In this document: positions 5,248 through 5,278 of the stretch, piece by piece
How positions within the stretch are numbered: position 1 is the first letter of the stretch
Layout of the letters: each line of letters begins with the position of its first letter
NCBI GenBank assembly: GCA_020724025.1
Contig: DYHU01000262.1
Location: 1-5,278 of the forward strand
Length of the DNA: 5,278 bases
Direction of reading: 5' to 3'
Origin: Syntrophorhabdus sp.
Lineage (GTDB): Bacteria; Desulfobacterota; BSN033; UBA1163
Notes under the pieces: generated by a model
Seen by the model: the letters and a program-made list of their open reading frames with translations, nothing else
Database searches by the model: none
What the model was told of the DNA's origin: nothing
Program-made: the position numbers and the translations under genes

Positions 5248-5278
5248 AAAAAGTTGACGGTGACGATGCTCGTATCGA

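Noticed and set aside
5254..5259. TTGACG on the plus strand as a -35 box of a divergent gene
   Set aside because: The matching -10 position falls at or beyond the window end, so it cannot be judged.

Overview
The window looks like an accessory stretch of a bacterial chromosome with moderate to low GC, estimated by eye. Shine-Dalgarno sites are clear on several genes. Repeat debris lies between genes, and the gene types are common in anaerobic environmental lineages such as Desulfobacterota or Nitrospirota. That lineage guess is weak, because no marker gene is present.

Layout. (1) Positions 1-905 (+) hold the C-terminal part of a multi-membrane-span protein, probably a GT-C (family 39-like) glycosyltransferase; its 5' end lies outside the window. 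(2) Positions 1145-2029 (+) hold a tightly packed MNT nucleotidyltransferase / HEPN ribonuclease pair, a MntA-HepT toxin-antitoxin module. (3) Positions 2763-2168 (-) hold a two-gene operon: a small DUF5678-like protein overlapping a stand-alone retropepsin-like aspartic protease. (4) Positions 3047-2826 (-) hold the start of a four-helix-bundle (S23/IVP family) gene, cut off at a REP-like hairpin. (5) Positions 5223-3313 (-) hold a complete glutamine-hydrolysing asparagine synthase of the AsnB type.

The two outer genes fit a cell-surface polysaccharide or glycan locus, where GT-C enzymes and AsnB-like amidotransferases often sit together. They point towards each other, and the roughly 2.4 kb between them carries the toxin-antitoxin pair, the protease pair, the broken gene and most of the repeats, as expected for an insertion-tolerant spot.

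The most unusual signal is a family of 7-base repeats, consensus GGACTGA, found directly after the stop codons of three genes (the GT-C gene, hepT and asnB). Each array reads in the sense direction of the gene it follows. A 39-bp stretch of this material is repeated with one mismatch on either side of mntA-hepT, so the module is framed by direct repeats. There are also two GC-rich inverted hairpin elements with G-quadruplex potential. No tRNA, rRNA, CRISPR array, transposase or convincing intrinsic terminator was seen.
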